Source of the DNA: Paenibacillus pasadenensis DSM 19293
GTDB taxonomy: Bacteria; Bacillota; Bacilli; Paenibacillales; Paenibacillaceae
DNA length: 64,000 nucleotides
Direction of reading: 5' to 3'
NCBI RefSeq assembly: GCF_000422485.1
Contig: NZ_KE383852.1
Span: forward strand, 180,485 to 244,484
Each line of letters begins with the position of its first letter. The first letter of the stretch is position 1. The notes beneath the pieces are model-generated. The model did no database searches and had not been told where the DNA came from. It saw only the letters and a list, made by a program, of their open reading frames with translations. Both the position numbers and the translations under genes were made by a program. Shown piece by piece: positions 52,165-61,621 of the stretch.

Positions 52165-52725
52165 CTATTCTACGCGGCTCTTGAAGGACGGGGAAGAAAT
52201 GACGTTGGCGACGAACACCGACACGGCCGCGACGGGAATGCCCGTAATCTCTTCCACGTGGTCCTTGACCGCCCGCTGGATCTCCTCCGTCAGCTGGGGA
52301 ATCGACGTCTCGCCGTCCACGACCGCGCGTACGGCGATATCAAGTCCCGCCTCGGCGGTAGTGATGCGGGTCTTCAGATCCTTGACGCCGCGCTGGCGGC
52401 CGGCCGCCTTCAGCACGAGGCTCTCGACCGTATCCATCGAGATGCGGATATCGCCGAAATCGTTGCGCTGGTCGATCGAGGACGACGCGGCGCCCTTGAC
52501 CCGGACGGCGACGTAGAACATCCGCAGGCTGAGCAGCAGCAGCAGGACGGCGCCGATCAGCATGGCCAGATGGACCGCGCTGCCGGAGTCGTACCATTCG
52601 GCTAAGAACGCGCTTGCATCCTCCCGGTGAATGCCGCCGGCGCTGGCGATGATGACGATGATGGCGATGATGCCGGCCGCAAGGCTGTACAAAAACAAGA
52701 GCAATCTGTCCACGATTCGGCTCAA
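52165..52725 (-). CDS. amaP: Alkaline-shock protein membrane anchor AmaP
   Basis: Anchors Asp23 at the membrane. I start at TTG 52723-52725, since GGGAGGT lies nine bases ahead; the ATG at 52743 overlaps that SD and has none of its own. The 186-residue protein has two membrane segments (about 8-29 and 53-74) followed by an Asp23/Gls24-like domain with DIRISMDTVESLVLKAAGR and PVAAVSVFVANVI. It lies between DUF2273 and asp23. Confidence 0.85.
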   Translation of the reverse strand: MSRIVDRLLLFLYSLAAGIIAIIVIIASAGGIHREDASAFLAEWYDSGSAVHLAMLIGAVLLLLLSLRMFYVAVRVKGAASSSIDQRNDFGDIRISMDTVESLVLKAAGRQRGVKDLKTRITTAEAGLDIAVRAVVDGETSIPQLTEEIQRAVKDHVEEITGIPVAAVSVFVANVISSPSFKSRVE

Positions 52726-52755
52726 GACGAGTTGACCTCCCATAAAGCGGAATAA

Positions 52756-52795
52756 ACCCCCTTGCGCCGAGCGGCAGCCCAATCACAAGGGGGTG
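52756..52795 (-). terminator. Hairpin between asp23 and amaP (partial terminator)
   Basis: On the minus strand CACCCCCTTG pairs with CAAGGGGG across a GC-rich loop and is followed by TTTATT. It may lower expression of the genes downstream of asp23. Confidence 0.5.
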
Positions 52796-52807
52796 ATGGT
52801 GTTTGGC

Positions 52808-53215
52808 TTATTTGACTCGGAGCGCCGCGTCTTCCTCTTCGATGCGCTCGCCGGCCTTGAAGTAGACGTCATGGATATGTACGTTCACTTCGACGACGAT
52901 CAGCCCGGTCATCATCTCGATCGATTTCTTGACGTTGCGCTGGATTTCGGATGCGATCTCCGGAATCGGGTTGCCGTATTCGACGATGATGGACACGTCG
53001 ACGGCCGCCTCGCGATGGCCGACCTCGACCTTCACGCCTTTGGAAAGGTTCTTGCGGCCGAGCAGCTCGGCGATGCCGCCGGCCAGCCCTCCGCTCATTC
53101 CGGCTACGCCGCCGACCTCGATCGTCGCCAGTCCCGCGATGACCTCGATGACTTCCGGCGCGATCTGGATCGTGCCGATATCCGTCTTTTCGTAGTCTGC
53201 TGCCATGATGCTCAT
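52808..53215 (-). CDS. Asp23/Gls24 family envelope stress protein
   Basis: Abundant membrane-recruited protein linked to envelope stress. From ATG 53213-53215 (GGAGGT upstream) it is 135 aa: TIQIAPEVIEVIAGLATIEV, GVAGMSGGLAGGIAELLG and DVSIIVEYGNPIPEIASEIQ are the family blocks. B. subtilis YqhY lies at the same place between accC and nusB and affects acetyl-CoA carboxylase activity. It has its own strong promoter. Confidence 0.9.
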   Translation of the reverse strand: MSIMAADYEKTDIGTIQIAPEVIEVIAGLATIEVGGVAGMSGGLAGGIAELLGRKNLSKGVKVEVGHREAAVDVSIIVEYGNPIPEIASEIQRNVKKSIEMMTGLIVVEVNVHIHDVYFKAGERIEEEDAALRVK

Positions 53216-53289
53216 CCTTAGGCGCACCTCCGTGTTGAGTAGGTGTCCCCCGATGCACGCCGGGGGCTCATCCGATTTCATATTCCTAT

Positions 53290-53318
53290 ACTATAACATT
53301 GGGCGAGTTTTATGACAA
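53290..53318 (-). promoter_or_regulatory. Sigma-A promoter of asp23-amaP-DUF2273
   Basis: On the minus strand TTGTCA (53313-53318) and TATAGT (53290-53295) are separated by exactly 17 bases, about 75 bases before asp23. Confidence 0.75.
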
Positions 53319-53323
53319 ACGGA

Positions 53324-54700
53324 TCAGCCCGACACGGATTCGTCGCCGTAAGGCTTGTTCACATCATGCTCCTCGAGGAACTTGATGTCGAAGCGGCCGC
53401 CCAGGAAAATCGGATGCTCCAGCAGCTTGAGATGGAACGGAATCGTCGTCTTGATGCCCTCGATCGCGAACTCGGACAAAGCGCGCTTCATGCGGTTCAC
53501 CGCTTCGGCGCGGGTCGGAGCCCATACGATCAGCTTGGCGATCATCGAGTCATAGTGAGGCGAGATCGTATAGCCCGGATAAGCCGAGCTGTCGACGCGG
53601 ACGCCGATGCCGCCAGGCGGCAGGTAGAAGCCGATCTTGCCGGGCGACGGCATGAAGTTGCGCTCGGAGTCCTCGGCATTGATGCGGCATTCGATCGACA
53701 CGCCGTCGATCTGCAGCTCCTCCTGGCGGAAGGACAGCGGATTGCCCTCGCAGACCGAGATCATTTCCTTGATGAGGTCGATGCCGGTAATCATCTCCGT
53801 CACCGGATGCTCGACCTGGATCCGGGTATTCATCTCCATGAAGTAGAACTGGCCGTCGGGACCGAGCAGGAATTCCAGCGTGCCGGCGCCGCAATACTCG
53901 ACGGCCAGCGCGGCGCGAACCGCCGCCTCGCCCATCCGCTCGCGCAGCTCGGGGCTGAGCACCGGACAAGGCGCCTCCTCGACCAGCTTCTGGCGGCGGC
54001 GCTGCACGGAGCAGTCCCGCTCGAACAGATGCACGGCGTTGCCGTGGCGGTCGGCCATGATCTGGATCTCGACATGCTTCATGCCCGTCAAGTATTTCTC
54101 CAGATAGACGCCGGCGTTGCCGAACGCCTTTTGGGCTTCCTGCTGCGCCGTCGTGATCTGCTGCACGAGCGCCTCCTCGTTCTCGGCGATGCGGATGCCC
54201 TTGCCTCCGCCTCCGGCCGTCGCCTTGATGATGACCGGATAGCCGATGCCTCGCGCGATGCGCACCGCTTCGTCCAGATCCTCGATGATGCCGTCGGAGC
54301 CGGGAATGACCGGCACGCGCGCGTCCTTCATCGTCTGCTTGGCCATCGCCTTGTCGCCCATGCGGCTGATCGCCGACGGGGACGGTCCGATGAAGGTGAT
54401 GTTGCAGGATTCGCAGATCTCCGCGAAGTCGGCGTTTTCGGCGAGGAAGCCGTAGCCCGGATGGATGGCGTCGCATTCGGTGAGCGTCGCCACGCTCATG
54501 ATGTTCGTCAGGTTCAGGTAGCTGTCCTTGGACAGCGTCGGCCCGATGCAGTAGGCCTCGTCGGCGAGGCGCACATGCAGCGAGTCCCGGTCCGCCTCGG
54601 AATAGACGGCGACGGTCGAGATGCCGAGCTCGCGGCACGCCCGGATGATCCGCACGGCGATTTCGCCGCGGTTGGCGATCAGGATTTTTTGGAATTTCAA
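53324..54700 (-). CDS. accC: Acetyl-CoA carboxylase, biotin carboxylase subunit
   Basis: Carboxylates the biotin on AccB in fatty-acid synthesis. I start at TTG 54698-54700 with AGGAGGAG ten bases ahead, giving 458 aa beginning [18 protein letters not shown]; an ATG at 54727 has no SD. ATP-grasp motifs [16 protein letters not shown] and [16 protein letters not shown] are intact. It follows accB after 29 bases. Confidence 0.95.
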   Translation of the reverse strand: MKFQKILIANRGEIAVRIIRACRELGISTVAVYSEADRDSLHVRLADEAYCIGPTLSKDSYLNLTNIMSVATLTECDAIHPGYGFLAENADFAEICESCNITFIGPSPSAISRMGDKAMAKQTMKDARVPVIPGSDGIIEDLDEAVRIARGIGYPVIIKATAGGGGKGIRIAENEEALVQQITTAQQEAQKAFGNAGVYLEKYLTGMKHVEIQIMADRHGNAVHLFERDCSVQRRRQKLVEEAPCPVLSPELRERMGEAAVRAALAVEYCGAGTLEFLLGPDGQFYFMEMNTRIQVEHPVTEMITGIDLIKEMISVCEGNPLSFRQEELQIDGVSIECRINAEDSERNFMPSPGKIGFYLPPGGIGVRVDSSAYPGYTISPHYDSMIAKLIVWAPTRAEAVNRMKRALSEFAIEGIKTTIPFHLKLLEHPIFLGGRFDIKFLEEHDVNKPYGDESVSG

Positions 54701-54729
54701 CGCGCTTGTCTCCTCCTCACGCACCATGC

Positions 54730-55218
54730 TTATTCGGGACGAACCGTGAACAGCGGCTGGCCGTATTCCACCAGCTGGCCGTTCTGCACGAGCACTTCCA
54801 CGATCTCGCCGCGGACTTCGGCCTCGAGCTCGTTCATCAGCTTCATCGCCTCGAGAATGCAGACGACGCTCTTCTCCGTCACCTTGCTGCCCGGCGAGAC
54901 GTACGGAGGGCTGTCCGGCGTGGAGGCGGCATAAAACGTGCCGACCATCGGCGATACGATCTGGTGCAGGTTCTCCTTCGGCGCGGCCGAAGCCGCAGGA
55001 GCGGCGGAAGCCGGCGCAGCAGCCGCGACGGAAGCCGCAGGCTCGGCTGCCGGAGCCGTATATGTAGAGATCGCCGGCGCACCTTGCACGAAGACGGTTT
55101 CGGCCTTGCCCGGCTTGCGGATCGCAAGCTTCGTTCCTTCGTTCTCGATCTCGAACTCGTGCACGGAAGTCTGGTCGATCAGCTTGATCAGCTCTTTGAT
55201 TTCATTAAGTTTGAACAA
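54730..55218 (-). CDS. accB: Acetyl-CoA carboxylase, biotin carboxyl carrier protein
   Basis: Carries carboxybiotin between AccC and the transferase. The 162-residue protein has an N-terminal helix for AccC contact, an Ala/Pro-rich linker (about 50-80) and a biotinyl domain with SPMVGTFY, the biotinylated Lys in [15 protein letters not shown] and the thumb-type [11 protein letters not shown]. It is first in the accB-accC operon. Confidence 0.95.
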   Translation of the reverse strand: MFKLNEIKELIKLIDQTSVHEFEIENEGTKLAIRKPGKAETVFVQGAPAISTYTAPAAEPAASVAAAAPASAAPAASAAPKENLHQIVSPMVGTFYAASTPDSPPYVSPGSKVTEKSVVCILEAMKLMNELEAEVRGEIVEVLVQNGQLVEYGQPLFTVRPE

Positions 55219-55325
55219 TGCGATTCACTCCTTCGACGATTGCAGCTTGAAAGGCGTACTCACTCATGCCCAAGCGCGGCCATGGCCAGGGGCCTTGCAG
55301 CGCATCCGGGGCCATGACGTAGTGT

Positions 55326-55334
55326 ATTATAGCA
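55326..55334 (-). promoter_or_regulatory. Extended -10 promoter of accBC
   Basis: The minus strand reads TGCTATAAT about 110 bases before accB; no good -35 is visible. The same TGTGCTATAAT string occurs before lysC. Confidence 0.5.
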
Positions 55335-55423
55335 CATGGCCCCTCCGAGGACGAGTCATTCTGCCAAACTCGGGAACGAACCTCCTCTTCGGGACGCCGC
55401 CCGGCCTGCGAGCAGCCGAAAAG

Positions 55424-55456
55424 GGGCTTTCCGGATCGCCCGGAAAGCCCCTCGTT
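55424..55456 (-). terminator. Terminator of the spoIIIA operon
   Basis: On the minus strand GAGGGGCTTTCCGG and CCGGAAAGCCCC pair around a GCGAT loop, followed by TTTTC, 7 bases past spoIIIAH. Confidence 0.88.
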
Positions 55457-55462
55457 TGCCGC

Positions 55463-56161
55463 CTACGGCAGGTACTGCACGAGCACGTCGCCCGCGTTCA
55501 CGTCGAGCGCCGCGCTGACCGTAGAGATGATCGCGGCCGCCTGGCTGCGCTCCAGCTTCTGGCTTTGGACGACGACCTTGACCGCATCGCCGTTCTCGTC
55601 GATGACGACGTTCTTGAATTCCTTCTCCAGCTGGCCGCGCAGCTCCGTCAGCTTGCTCTGGCGCTCCTCGAAGCCCTCCAGCTCCGTGACGGCCTTGGCG
55701 GACGTCTCGCTGTCGCTCTTGACGTCGGATATTTTCTGCATGATCTTGTCGTATTCCGCGTTGACCCGCTCCTGCGAGCGGAGGCCGAGCTCCGTGAACT
55801 GGCTGGAGGAGCCGCTCGACTCATACTGCTGCAGCACCGCCTGATCCTCCGGCGACAGCCCGCCGTCCGCAGCGGTCTCCTTGTCTGCGCCCGCCGCGTC
55901 CTTGCCTGTCTCTGCCGACTCCGCCGACTCCGCCGCTTCTGCGGCTTCCGCCGCCGCTTCGGCGTCCAGCGCGCCGTCGCCCGTCACCTGCTGCACTTCG
56001 ATGCCGTCCGTCTGCGACACCTCGGCCGCTCCCGCCTGCGTCTGGGCCGTATCGGCCAGGCCTTTCGTACCCGCATCCTCCGTGAACAGATAATAAGCGG
56101 ACAGCACGACCATCAGGCTCAGCATCGATACCAGCCAGATCGTTTGACGTTTGGAATTCAT
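55463..56161 (-). CDS. spoIIIAH: Stage III sporulation protein AH
   Basis: Mother-cell component that pairs with forespore SpoIIQ across the septum in the feeding channel. The 232-residue protein has one membrane helix (about 7-27), a long acidic Ala/Glu-rich linker (about 30-115) and a C-terminal ring-forming YscJ/FliF-like domain (about 125-232, with AIISTVSAALDVNAGDVLVQ). The linker is longer and more repetitive (AEAAAEAAEAAESAESAE) than I expect from B. subtilis. Confidence 0.92.
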   Translation of the reverse strand: MNSKRQTIWLVSMLSLMVVLSAYYLFTEDAGTKGLADTAQTQAGAAEVSQTDGIEVQQVTGDGALDAEAAAEAAEAAESAESAETGKDAAGADKETAADGGLSPEDQAVLQQYESSGSSSQFTELGLRSQERVNAEYDKIMQKISDVKSDSETSAKAVTELEGFEERQSKLTELRGQLEKEFKNVVIDENGDAVKVVVQSQKLERSQAAAIISTVSAALDVNAGDVLVQYLP

Positions 56162-56228
56162 CGTTCATATCCCTCCTTGGATTGGTTTACCGCTTTTCCC
56201 GCTCGCTTGCGCTTGCCGCCGCCCCGCT

Positions 56229-56873
56229 TCAGCCCGTCTTGCGAGGCACGATCGAGATCGCCGAGAGCGGCACGTCCATGCCGCGCTCGACCGCCTCGGC
56301 GATGATCCTCCTGACGGTGGCGTTCTCCGCCCCGTTCGCGACGACCAGCACCCCCCGGACCTTCGGCTTGACGATCTTGGTGACGACCGGCTTCTGCTCG
56401 CCGGACACCTCGTACATGACGATCTTGCCGCTGCTCGTCATCTGTGTCACATGACGCTTTCCGCCTGACTTGTCGGTCTCGTCCGTCACCTGCTGCGACG
56501 TATTGTCGTCCTTGCCCCAGACGTTCTCCTCGGTGGAGTCGACCGTGACCAGCACGTCGACCTCGCCGACGCCGACGATCTTCTCCAAAATATCCTTGAG
56601 CCGCGCTTCCAGCGGCGCCTCGATGCCGCCGAAGTCCGTGCCCGGCGACTGCACGCGGCCGCCGAGCGCCGCCTGATCCTCCGCTGCCGGCGGCGGGGCC
56701 GCGTCGCCGCTCGGCAGCGTGCCGACATCCCGGAAGTTCAGGACGTTGCCGGCCAGAATGAGCAGCACGCCGATCCCTCCGAGCACGAGCAGCCAGCGCA
56801 GCGACTTGATGCGGCTCGGCCCTTCGGCTCCTCCGGCAGCCGCCTGCCGCAGCTTTTCCCACCAATTGGCCAA
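56229..56873 (-). CDS. spoIIIAG: Stage III sporulation protein AG
   Basis: Ring-forming secretion-channel component. The 214-residue protein has a membrane helix (about 26-47), a linker, and a soluble domain with LKDILEKIVGVGEVDVLVTVDSTEE and VVANGAENATVRRIIAEAVERG. Start and end lie within the usual AF-AG-AH order, 67 bases ahead of AH. Confidence 0.93.
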   Translation of the reverse strand: MANWWEKLRQAAAGGAEGPSRIKSLRWLLVLGGIGVLLILAGNVLNFRDVGTLPSGDAAPPPAAEDQAALGGRVQSPGTDFGGIEAPLEARLKDILEKIVGVGEVDVLVTVDSTEENVWGKDDNTSQQVTDETDKSGGKRHVTQMTSSGKIVMYEVSGEQKPVVTKIVKPKVRGVLVVANGAENATVRRIIAEAVERGMDVPLSAISIVPRKTG

Positions 56874-56889
56874 AAGGCCTCCCCTCCCT

Positions 56890-57618
56890 TCAGCTGCCGC
56901 CCGCCGGCTCCAGCTCTACGCTCACCTGCGCCGCTCCGATCGGCCAGGACCCGCTCACGATCTGGCGGATCCGGCTCTCCAGCCGCGCGTCCGCCTTTCT
57001 CGGCGAAGCCTCCCCCATGCCGGCCATCGCCTCCTGCGCCTCCGGCTCCGACAAGCGCACCTCGACCGGCTCGACCGGCTTCACCGGCTCGATCGAAGCT
57101 TCTCCGGCGGAGGCATCGTCTGCCGCGGCCGCTTCTGCCGGCAGGACCTCGCCGCTCGGCGCAGCCGCCAGCAGCACGTTCACGCTGCGGATCTCCCCGC
57201 CGCCTTGCCCGTCCCAAGCGACTGCGGCCGCGACTTCCTTGACCGCCGCCCCCGTCTCCCGCTCGACCGCTTCCCGGATGCCCGCCTCAAGCTGCGTCCG
57301 GGCCAAAGCGACCGCCTGCTCGCCGGAGCGTCCGGCTGCGATCTCGGCTTGCCGCAGAATCTCGTCCAGCGAAGGCATCTTCACCTGGGAGCGCTCCAGC
57401 TCGCGGTTCCATTCGCGGTAGCCGGTCTCGAGCCGGGTCTGGAAATCGCCCTGCACGAGGCGCAGCAGCGGCGTCAGGATGACGAGCAGCACGATCAGGC
57501 CGGTGACGAGCCGCGCATAGCGCTGCATCCGCTGGTTCGGCAGCAGCAGGTCGACGAGGGCAGCCAGCAGGACGACTGCGACGACGTCTTTCAGCCAGGA
57601 GCTCAGCCAGTCCAGCAT
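56890..57618 (-). CDS. spoIIIAF: Stage III sporulation protein AF
   Basis: Membrane protein of the SpoIIIA complex. The 242-residue chain has two N-terminal membrane segments (about 9-27 and 35-53) and a soluble ring-building-type domain (about 75-242). B. subtilis SpoIIIAF is around 206 aa; the extra length is an Ala/Glu/Pro-rich insertion near 150-195. Precedes AG by 16 bases. Confidence 0.92.
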   Translation of the reverse strand: MLDWLSSWLKDVVAVVLLAALVDLLLPNQRMQRYARLVTGLIVLLVILTPLLRLVQGDFQTRLETGYREWNRELERSQVKMPSLDEILRQAEIAAGRSGEQAVALARTQLEAGIREAVERETGAAVKEVAAAVAWDGQGGGEIRSVNVLLAAAPSGEVLPAEAAAADDASAGEASIEPVKPVEPVEVRLSEPEAQEAMAGMGEASPRKADARLESRIRQIVSGSWPIGAAQVSVELEPAGGS

Positions 57619-57655
57619 GCCGCTCCTCCTCCTCTCCTCTCGCCGCGGATCCGCC

Positions 57656-58876
57656 TCATCGCATCATGATCGCGGCGTTGCCGGCGGTGAGCAGGATCGT
57701 GACCGCGAGGAAAAACATCAGGCTCACCGCCGCCAGCGCGCCGAACACATAGAGCATCGTCTTGCCGATCGTGCTCAGGCAGGTCGTGATCGGGCTCGCT
57801 CCGAGCGGCTGGAGCACCGCTCCGCAGGCGTTGTAGATGACGGCGAGCACGAGGATCTTGATCGCCGGGAAGGCGCTGATGAACAGCAGGATGATGACGC
57901 CTGCGAGCCCGACCGCGTTTTTCGCCAGCATCGACGCCGAGATGACCGTGTCGGCCGCGTCGGAGAACGTCTTGCCGACGACCGGGACGAAGCTGCCGCT
58001 GATGAACTTCGCCGTCCGCAGCGTCACTCCGTCGGTCATCGAGCCGGTCGCCCCCTGGATCGAGACGACGCCGAGAAAGACGGTCAGCATGACTCCGAGC
58101 AGCCCCGCTCCGATCGTGCGCAGCATGTTCGCCAGCTGCGTCACCTTGAAGCGGTCCGACATCGCGCTGGCGATGTGGAGGACGGCCGAGAAGAACAGGA
58201 GCGGAAAGACGACCGTGTAAATGAGCGTGCCGACCAGATGGACCATGAAGATGATGACCGGATGCAGCAGCGTCACGGTGGCGATGCCTCCGGAGCTGGC
58301 GATCAGCGTCATGAGCAGCGGCACCATCGCCATCATGAACTGGATCATCGTCTCGATCGCGTCCTTGGCGTAGCCGATGGCGACGTGAAAGCTGTTCACC
58401 GCCAGCACGATCAGCACCATGTAGGCGACCGCGTAGGCGACCTGGCTGACCGTCTGCCGCTCGAACGCCGACTGCAGCGTCTGCAGGATCGAGCTGAACA
58501 CCGCGAGCAGCACGATCGAGACAAGCAGCTTGCCGTTGTAGAGCACCTCATGCGTCAGCATCGCGAGCAGGCCCTTGAGCACGTCCGACGCCTTCAGCCC
58601 TTGTCCGCCCGGCGCGACCATCTCGAGGAAGCTCGGCATCGTGCCTTCCGGAAAATAGCCTCCGTACTGCCGGACAAGATCGTCCCAGTACGACTCGACC
58701 GCATCGGTGCCGTAGCTCTGCGCCTGCTCGCGCGCCAGCTCCTCCGTGATGCCGGCCGCCGTTCGGCTGCCGTCTCCGCCGTCCGGCGGCTGCGCCGAAG
58801 CGGCGGGCGCGAGGCCGAGACCCCATGCGGCGAGCAGCAGCCACAGCAGCGCCAGCTTGAACCGCATCCTTCTCAC
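57656..58876 (-). CDS. spoIIIAE: Stage III sporulation protein AE
   Basis: Largest membrane protein of the complex: 406 residues, N-terminal signal-like segment (about 1-28), a soluble stretch and then seven to eight membrane helices (about 115-400) with VALPVL-like Val/Ala/Ile richness, including FISGSFVPVVGKTFSDAADTVI. Overlaps AD by four bases. Confidence 0.93.
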   Translation of the reverse strand: MRRMRFKLALLWLLLAAWGLGLAPAASAQPPDGGDGSRTAAGITEELAREQAQSYGTDAVESYWDDLVRQYGGYFPEGTMPSFLEMVAPGGQGLKASDVLKGLLAMLTHEVLYNGKLLVSIVLLAVFSSILQTLQSAFERQTVSQVAYAVAYMVLIVLAVNSFHVAIGYAKDAIETMIQFMMAMVPLLMTLIASSGGIATVTLLHPVIIFMVHLVGTLIYTVVFPLLFFSAVLHIASAMSDRFKVTQLANMLRTIGAGLLGVMLTVFLGVVSIQGATGSMTDGVTLRTAKFISGSFVPVVGKTFSDAADTVISASMLAKNAVGLAGVIILLFISAFPAIKILVLAVIYNACGAVLQPLGASPITTCLSTIGKTMLYVFGALAAVSLMFFLAVTILLTAGNAAIMMR

Positions 58877-59268
58877 CCCCCGGCCGGCAGCAGGCCGACG
58901 ACCGTCTCGACGATGACGTTGATGATCGGCACCGCGAGCACGAGAATCAGCACCTTGCCGGCGAACTCGACCTTGGACGCCACGCCTTCCGCTCCGGCAT
59001 CCCGGATGATCTGGGCGGCGAACTCCGCGATATAGGCGATGCCGATCATCTTCAGGATCGTCTTGAGGTAGACCGAAGGGATACCCGAGCGCTCTGCCAG
59101 CTGCTGCATCGTGCCGATGACCGCCTCGATGCGACCGATCATGAGCAGGAAGATGAAGATGCCGGCGAACATCGCGAGCAGGAACGCGAAGAGCGGCTTC
59201 TGCTCCTTGAGGACGAGCACCAGGATCGCGGCGAGCAGCCCGATGCCTGCAATCTGTACCATTTCCAT
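58873..59268 (-). CDS. spoIIIAD: Stage III sporulation protein AD
   Basis: Small membrane protein, 131 aa, with four hydrophobic segments; SGIPSVYLKTILKMIGIAYIAEFAAQIIRDAG is the conserved centre (quoted in part: YLKTILKMIGIAYIAEF). Starts 23 bases after AC and overlaps AE. Confidence 0.93.
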   Translation of the reverse strand: MEMVQIAGIGLLAAILVLVLKEQKPLFAFLLAMFAGIFIFLLMIGRIEAVIGTMQQLAERSGIPSVYLKTILKMIGIAYIAEFAAQIIRDAGAEGVASKVEFAGKVLILVLAVPIINVIVETVVGLLPAGG

Positions 59269-59291
59269 AAGCGTCTCCCGTCCCGCCGCCG

Positions 59292-59495
59292 CTACTGGAA
59301 CAGGAAGATCGTCTTGATCTCCTGGAACAGGTCGTTCAGCATGCGCACGACCATGAAGAGCACGACGACGAATCCGATCAGCGTTACCCAGTGCGCCATG
59401 TCTTCCTTGCCCATCTGCTTCAGCACCGTGTGGATCATGGCTACGATGATGCCGATGCCGGCGATCTGGAAGATGGCGCTTATATCCATTGTCAT
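59292..59495 (-). CDS. spoIIIAC: Stage III sporulation protein AC
   Basis: A 67-residue membrane protein with two helices; FQIAGIGIIVAMIHTVLKQMGKED and the late LNDLFQEIKTIF are family features. Its paralogue AD follows. Together AC and AD are thought to form part of the membrane export gate. Confidence 0.94.
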   Translation of the reverse strand: MTMDISAIFQIAGIGIIVAMIHTVLKQMGKEDMAHWVTLIGFVVVLFMVVRMLNDLFQEIKTIFLFQ

Positions 59496-59508
59496 GTCAT
59501 CGGCACCC

Positions 59509-60027
59509 CTAAACGATCAGTATGACGACCAGCGCGGCAAGGAGGATGCCGAGCGCGCGGGACAGCTTCTCGTACCGCGCCTGGTCGTCCCGGGCGCCGC
59601 TTTCCTCGGCGAGCAGCTGCTGCTGCGCCAGCTTCAGATGCTTGAGCTGGTCCTCCCGATCGCTCATGCCGAGGATCGAGCCGAGCCGGCGGAGCGAGGC
59701 GAGCTCAGGCGCCTTCAGCGCCGTTCTCGGCCCGTAGGCTTGGATCGAGGCTTCCCAGCCGGCTTGGAAATCGGCGCTGCGGCCGCTCTCGATCGCATCG
59801 GCCGGAGACAGCAGCATCGAGGCGAGCGGCTCGCTCGTCTGCGACGCGACTCGGCGCAGCGCCTCGGGCAGCGGCGTGTAGCCGTAGCCGATCTCCGTCT
59901 CGAGCCGCTGCAGCCCGTGCGCCAGCTCGCGCAGCTGCTTCGGACGGCGGGCGAAGCGCGCCGCCTGCATGAACCCGATGAGCGTGCCGGCGATCAGCAC
60001 CAGCACCGCGCCCGCCGCCTTAATCAC
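59509..60027 (-). CDS. spoIIIAB: Stage III sporulation protein AB
   Basis: Membrane protein with a GspF-like fold. From GTG 60025-60027 (AAGGAGG nine bases ahead) it is 172 aa, with an N-terminal membrane helix, a helical soluble domain (ELAHGLQRLETEIGYGYTPL) and a C-terminal helix (LSRALGILLAALVVILIV). The frame to 60099 lies within spoIIIAA. Overlaps spoIIIAA by 8 bases. Confidence 0.93.
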   Translation of the reverse strand: MIKAAGAVLVLIAGTLIGFMQAARFARRPKQLRELAHGLQRLETEIGYGYTPLPEALRRVASQTSEPLASMLLSPADAIESGRSADFQAGWEASIQAYGPRTALKAPELASLRRLGSILGMSDREDQLKHLKLAQQQLLAEESGARDDQARYEKLSRALGILLAALVVILIV

Positions 60028-61084
60028 CGCTCCGCCCTCCTTTGCCCGTCGCTGTCGGCTCCCGGGCCGTCGGCGCTCCCCGCAGCAGCGGTCCGGCAAG
60101 CACGGCCGCTGCGCCAGAATCCGAGGCCGTTCCCGCTGCCGGCAAGCGATGCGTCCGCATGCGGAACCCGGTCCGATCCCGGCTCAGCGCGACGACGCGG
60201 GCGAACGCTCCTTCGTCCAGCAGCTCGCGCAGGATCGGCCGGCCTCTCGCCTCTTCCAGACTCGAGGCGTGGGCGGTGGCGAGCACCGCTACGCCGGCAT
60301 GCGCCGCTTCCCGCAGCGCCGCCGCGTCTTCCGGGCGGCCGATCTCGTCCGCGGCGATGATCTCCGGCGACATCGAGCGGAGCATCATCATCATGCCTTG
60401 AGCTTTCGGACAGGCGTCCATCACGTCGGTGCGCGGACCGACGTCGAAGGAAGGAATGCCCCGCACCGAGGCCGCGATCTCGGAGCGCTCGTCCACGACG
60501 GCGACCCTTCTCCCCGGCCAGCCCGCCAGGCTCGCGCCCGGCCAGCTGCCGGCGCTCGCCATCCGCACGAGATCGCGCAGCAGCGTCGTTTTGCCCGTGC
60601 GCGGCGGCCCGATCAGCAGCGTCGAGTGCAGCGAGCGGCGCGCGGCGTCGACGAGGCTTTCCGCCAGCGGCTCGGCTGATCCGACCGTCTCGCGGGCGAT
60701 CCGCAGGTTGAACGCGCCGATGTCGCGGATCGCTTTCACTTCGCCGCCCTCCAGCACCGTCCGGCCGGCCAGCCCGACCCGATGGCCGCCGGCAACCGTA
60801 ATGTAGCCCTTGCGAAGCTCCTCCTCCATCGCATAGAGAGAGTGGTTGGTCAGCTGGCCGAGCAGCTTGCGGCAGCAGGCCGCGTCGGGCCGGAACGCCT
60901 CCAGCGGAACGTCCGTCCAGCCGCCGCCGCGTCCAAGAAAGCCGGAGCGGCCGCCGGCGACAAGCTCGAGCGGCCTGTCCTCGCGGATCCGCACTTCTTC
61001 CAGCTGGTCCAGCACCGCCTCGGGCAGCGTTCCGATGCGCTCCTTCAGCTCCGGCGGCAGCAGATGTCCGATGGCTGTCAGCAT
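60020..61084 (-). CDS. spoIIIAA: Stage III sporulation protein AA (ATPase)
   Basis: Secretion-type AAA ATPase that powers the feeding channel. The 354-residue protein has Walker A TLLIGPPRTGKTTLLRDL, VAVVDERSEIAASVRG, the Walker B-like MMMMLRSMSPEIIAADEIG and ATAHASSLEEARGRP. Start at 61082-61084 follows GGGGAGGTGAAAGG. The C-terminal 45 residues are Ala/Gly/Ser-rich and poorly conserved-looking; B. subtilis SpoIIIAA is about 307 aa. First gene of the operon behind a sigma-E promoter. Confidence 0.94.
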   Translation of the reverse strand: MLTAIGHLLPPELKERIGTLPEAVLDQLEEVRIREDRPLELVAGGRSGFLGRGGGWTDVPLEAFRPDAACCRKLLGQLTNHSLYAMEEELRKGYITVAGGHRVGLAGRTVLEGGEVKAIRDIGAFNLRIARETVGSAEPLAESLVDAARRSLHSTLLIGPPRTGKTTLLRDLVRMASAGSWPGASLAGWPGRRVAVVDERSEIAASVRGIPSFDVGPRTDVMDACPKAQGMMMMLRSMSPEIIAADEIGRPEDAAALREAAHAGVAVLATAHASSLEEARGRPILRELLDEGAFARVVALSRDRTGFRMRTHRLPAAGTASDSGAAAVLAGPLLRGAPTAREPTATGKGGRSGD

Positions 61085-61147
61085 ATCCTTTCACCTCCCC
61101 TGGATTCGTCCGGGTCCAAGCCGGGCTTGGCTCTTTCCGCATGATTA

Positions 61148-61175
61148 AATGTATGCCCGCCTGTCCGCAATATGC
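61148..61175 (-). promoter_or_regulatory. Sigma-E promoter of the spoIIIA operon
   Basis: On the minus strand GCATATT (61169-61175) and CATACATT (61148-61155) are 13 bases apart, a close match to the sigma-E pattern (ATATT / CATACANT). Mother-cell expression of spoIIIA from sigma-E is established in B. subtilis. Confidence 0.7.
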
Positions 61176-61195
61176 CTTCGAATCTAGCGGCGGCT

Positions 61196-61462
61196 CTATT
61201 TTTTGAGCACGCCGATCAGTAGGCAGGCGACGCCTGTCCCGATCCACAGCATCCGCGACGGCGACAGCTTGTCGGACAGGCCGATGAGGCCGATCGCCGT
61301 CGTCGTCAGCAGCACGATCGGACCGACGAGCGCCAGCGCGGAGTTGACCGCGAGCGCCTTGTCCACCTGGTTGAGGCGCAGCATGAGCAGCGCCGCCATG
61401 ATCTCGATCGAGCCCGAGACGAGGCGCAAGGATGCCATCGCGGCGACAGCTTTGTTCAACAT
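61196..61462 (-). CDS. yqhV: YqhV family membrane protein (DUF2619)
   Basis: An 88-residue protein with three hydrophobic segments; ASLRLVSGSIEIMAALLMLR and ALVGPIVLLTTTAIGLIGLSDKL match YqhV, which directly precedes spoIIIAA in B. subtilis. SD GGGGGAAC lies upstream. Function unknown. It is the last gene that follows the Bacillus order in this window. Confidence 0.85.
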   Translation of the reverse strand: MLNKAVAAMASLRLVSGSIEIMAALLMLRLNQVDKALAVNSALALVGPIVLLTTTAIGLIGLSDKLSPSRMLWIGTGVACLLIGVLKK

Positions 61463-61621
61463 GAGTCCGTTCCCCCTTTCGACCCGCTATATTGATGTAA
61501 CGGCTTGGTCCAGTCTATGAGCCGGATGGCGGAATTATGGCCCGTCCCGCATCAAGCGAAGGAGCTTGATGGCGGCGAGGGCGAGCTTGAAAGAGCGTGC
61601 AAGGCTGGTCAGCGCACCGAG